A stretch of 59,105 nucleotides of DNA, from positions 1 through 59,105 of the forward strand of contig NZ_PENI01000048.1 of assembly GCF_003688995.1 (NCBI RefSeq), written 5' to 3'. The notes under the pieces are model-generated. The model did no database searches. It had not been told where the DNA came from and worked only from the letters and a program-made list of their open reading frames with translations. Each line of letters begins with the position of its first letter. Position 1 is the first letter of the stretch. This DNA is from Streptomyces shenzhenensis (GTDB lineage: Bacteria > Actinomycetota > Actinomycetes > Streptomycetales > Streptomycetaceae). Positions 58,948 to 59,105 of this stretch are shown in pieces. Made by a program: the position numbers and the translations under genes.

Positions 58948-59105
58948 TCAGCAGTAAAGGTTGCCGCCAGGTGAAACCCCGAGGATCTGGGTGAAGCGCT
59001 GGTAGGCGTCGACGCGGCTCTGTACCTGGGCGGGGTTTCTGCCGTCGCATTCGAGGGAGCCGTTGATGGAGCGGATGGTCTGGCCGAAGCCGGCGCCGCC
59101 GACCA
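58948..59105 (-). CDS. GH19 chitinase, C-terminal fragment (5' end outside window)
   Basis: The last 52 codons of a gene that enters from the right edge: GGAGFGQTIRSINGSLECDG, NPAQVQSRVDAYQRFTQILG, VSPGGNLYC then TGA at 58948-58950. This matches the C-terminus of actinobacterial family 19 chitinases (pattern INGALEC...NPAQM-SRV--Y--F---LGV-PG-NLTC), secreted enzymes that degrade chitin. The final Cys normally pairs in a disulfide. No catalytic residues are visible in the fragment. The gap to the PI-PLC-like gene (58886-58947) has no other feature. Confidence 0.8.
   Translation of the reverse strand, partial: VGGAGFGQTIRSINGSLECDGRNPAQVQSRVDAYQRFTQILGVSPGGNLYC

Noticed and set aside
1..59105. 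A secondary-metabolite gene cluster or an integrated phage/plasmid
   Set aside because: No polyketide, peptide synthetase or terpene core, no integrase, replication or structural phage genes, and no attachment-site pair with tRNA were seen.

Overview
The window is chromosomal DNA of a Streptomyces (or very close actinomycete). Reasons: very high GC with almost only G or C in third codon positions, many GTG starts and apparently leaderless starts (a TANNNT box 6-8 bases before the start codon), an SsgA-like sporulation protein, a streptophobe membrane protein, a SigB/SigF-type sigma factor, a DinB/DUF664 protein of the mycothiol-S-transferase type, and only two TTA (bldA) codons noticed. I see no rRNA or tRNA gene, no CRISPR array, no phage and no intact transposase. 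Most of the window reads as stable genes of ordinary single-gene or two-gene units.

Left part (1-9 kb): the tail of a glycogen branching enzyme, an acyl-CoA ligase with a near-perfect palindromic operator and a TTA codon, an orphan anti-sigma-like ATPase, a methyltransferase, a 1.1 kb non-coding higher-order tandem repeat (291-bp period), a type II NADH dehydrogenase-like flavoprotein, a FUSC membrane protein and a stand-alone cyclic-nucleotide-binding domain. From 9 to 24 kb: an MFS exporter; a LysE exporter with divergent LysG-type regulator and shared dyad; a TetR regulator divergent from a saccharopine-dehydrogenase-like gene; a two-component system (RR then HK); a secreted M1 peptidase; DUF488; a TetR/FAD-dehydrogenase operon with a clear operator; AlkB-like oxygenase; MBL-fold hydrolase; and a DUF4032 protein-kinase-like protein.

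24-29 kb is the most system-like part. A universal stress protein gene diverges from a tightly coupled three-gene operon (4-bp ATGA overlaps). The operon encodes a receiver-glutaredoxin-like-thioredoxin-reductase-like fusion without its redox cysteines, a CNB-domain histidine kinase, and a UBP-type zinc finger. A dyad resembling a DevR/OsdR box lies in the divergent promoter region. The layout suggests a redox or hypoxia signalling module. It is followed by a decayed glycosidase-like remnant, a secreted serine hydrolase, a TerD-CAP-CAP fusion, an AIM24 protein, a PLP dehydratase, a transmembrane pseudokinase, a TTA-containing gene of unknown function and an SsgA-like gene.

37-50 kb: DUF6328, aldo/keto reductase, RNase HI with a zinc-ribbon tail and a partial tandem duplication of that tail, two VOC proteins, a zinc alcohol dehydrogenase, epoxide hydrolase, a ClgR-like regulator ending in LAA, a methyltransferase, the sigma factor convergent with an RsbW-like ATPase, streptophobe and two unknown proteins. 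50-59 kb: two copies of a small non-autonomous repeat element (one with both terminal inverted repeats, one sitting inside a broken aldo/keto reductase gene), a YghZ-type reductase with divergent LysR, DinB/DUF664, adenosine deaminase, glyoxalase, a BlaI/M56 pair, a PI-PLC-like secreted protein and the tail of a GH19 chitinase.
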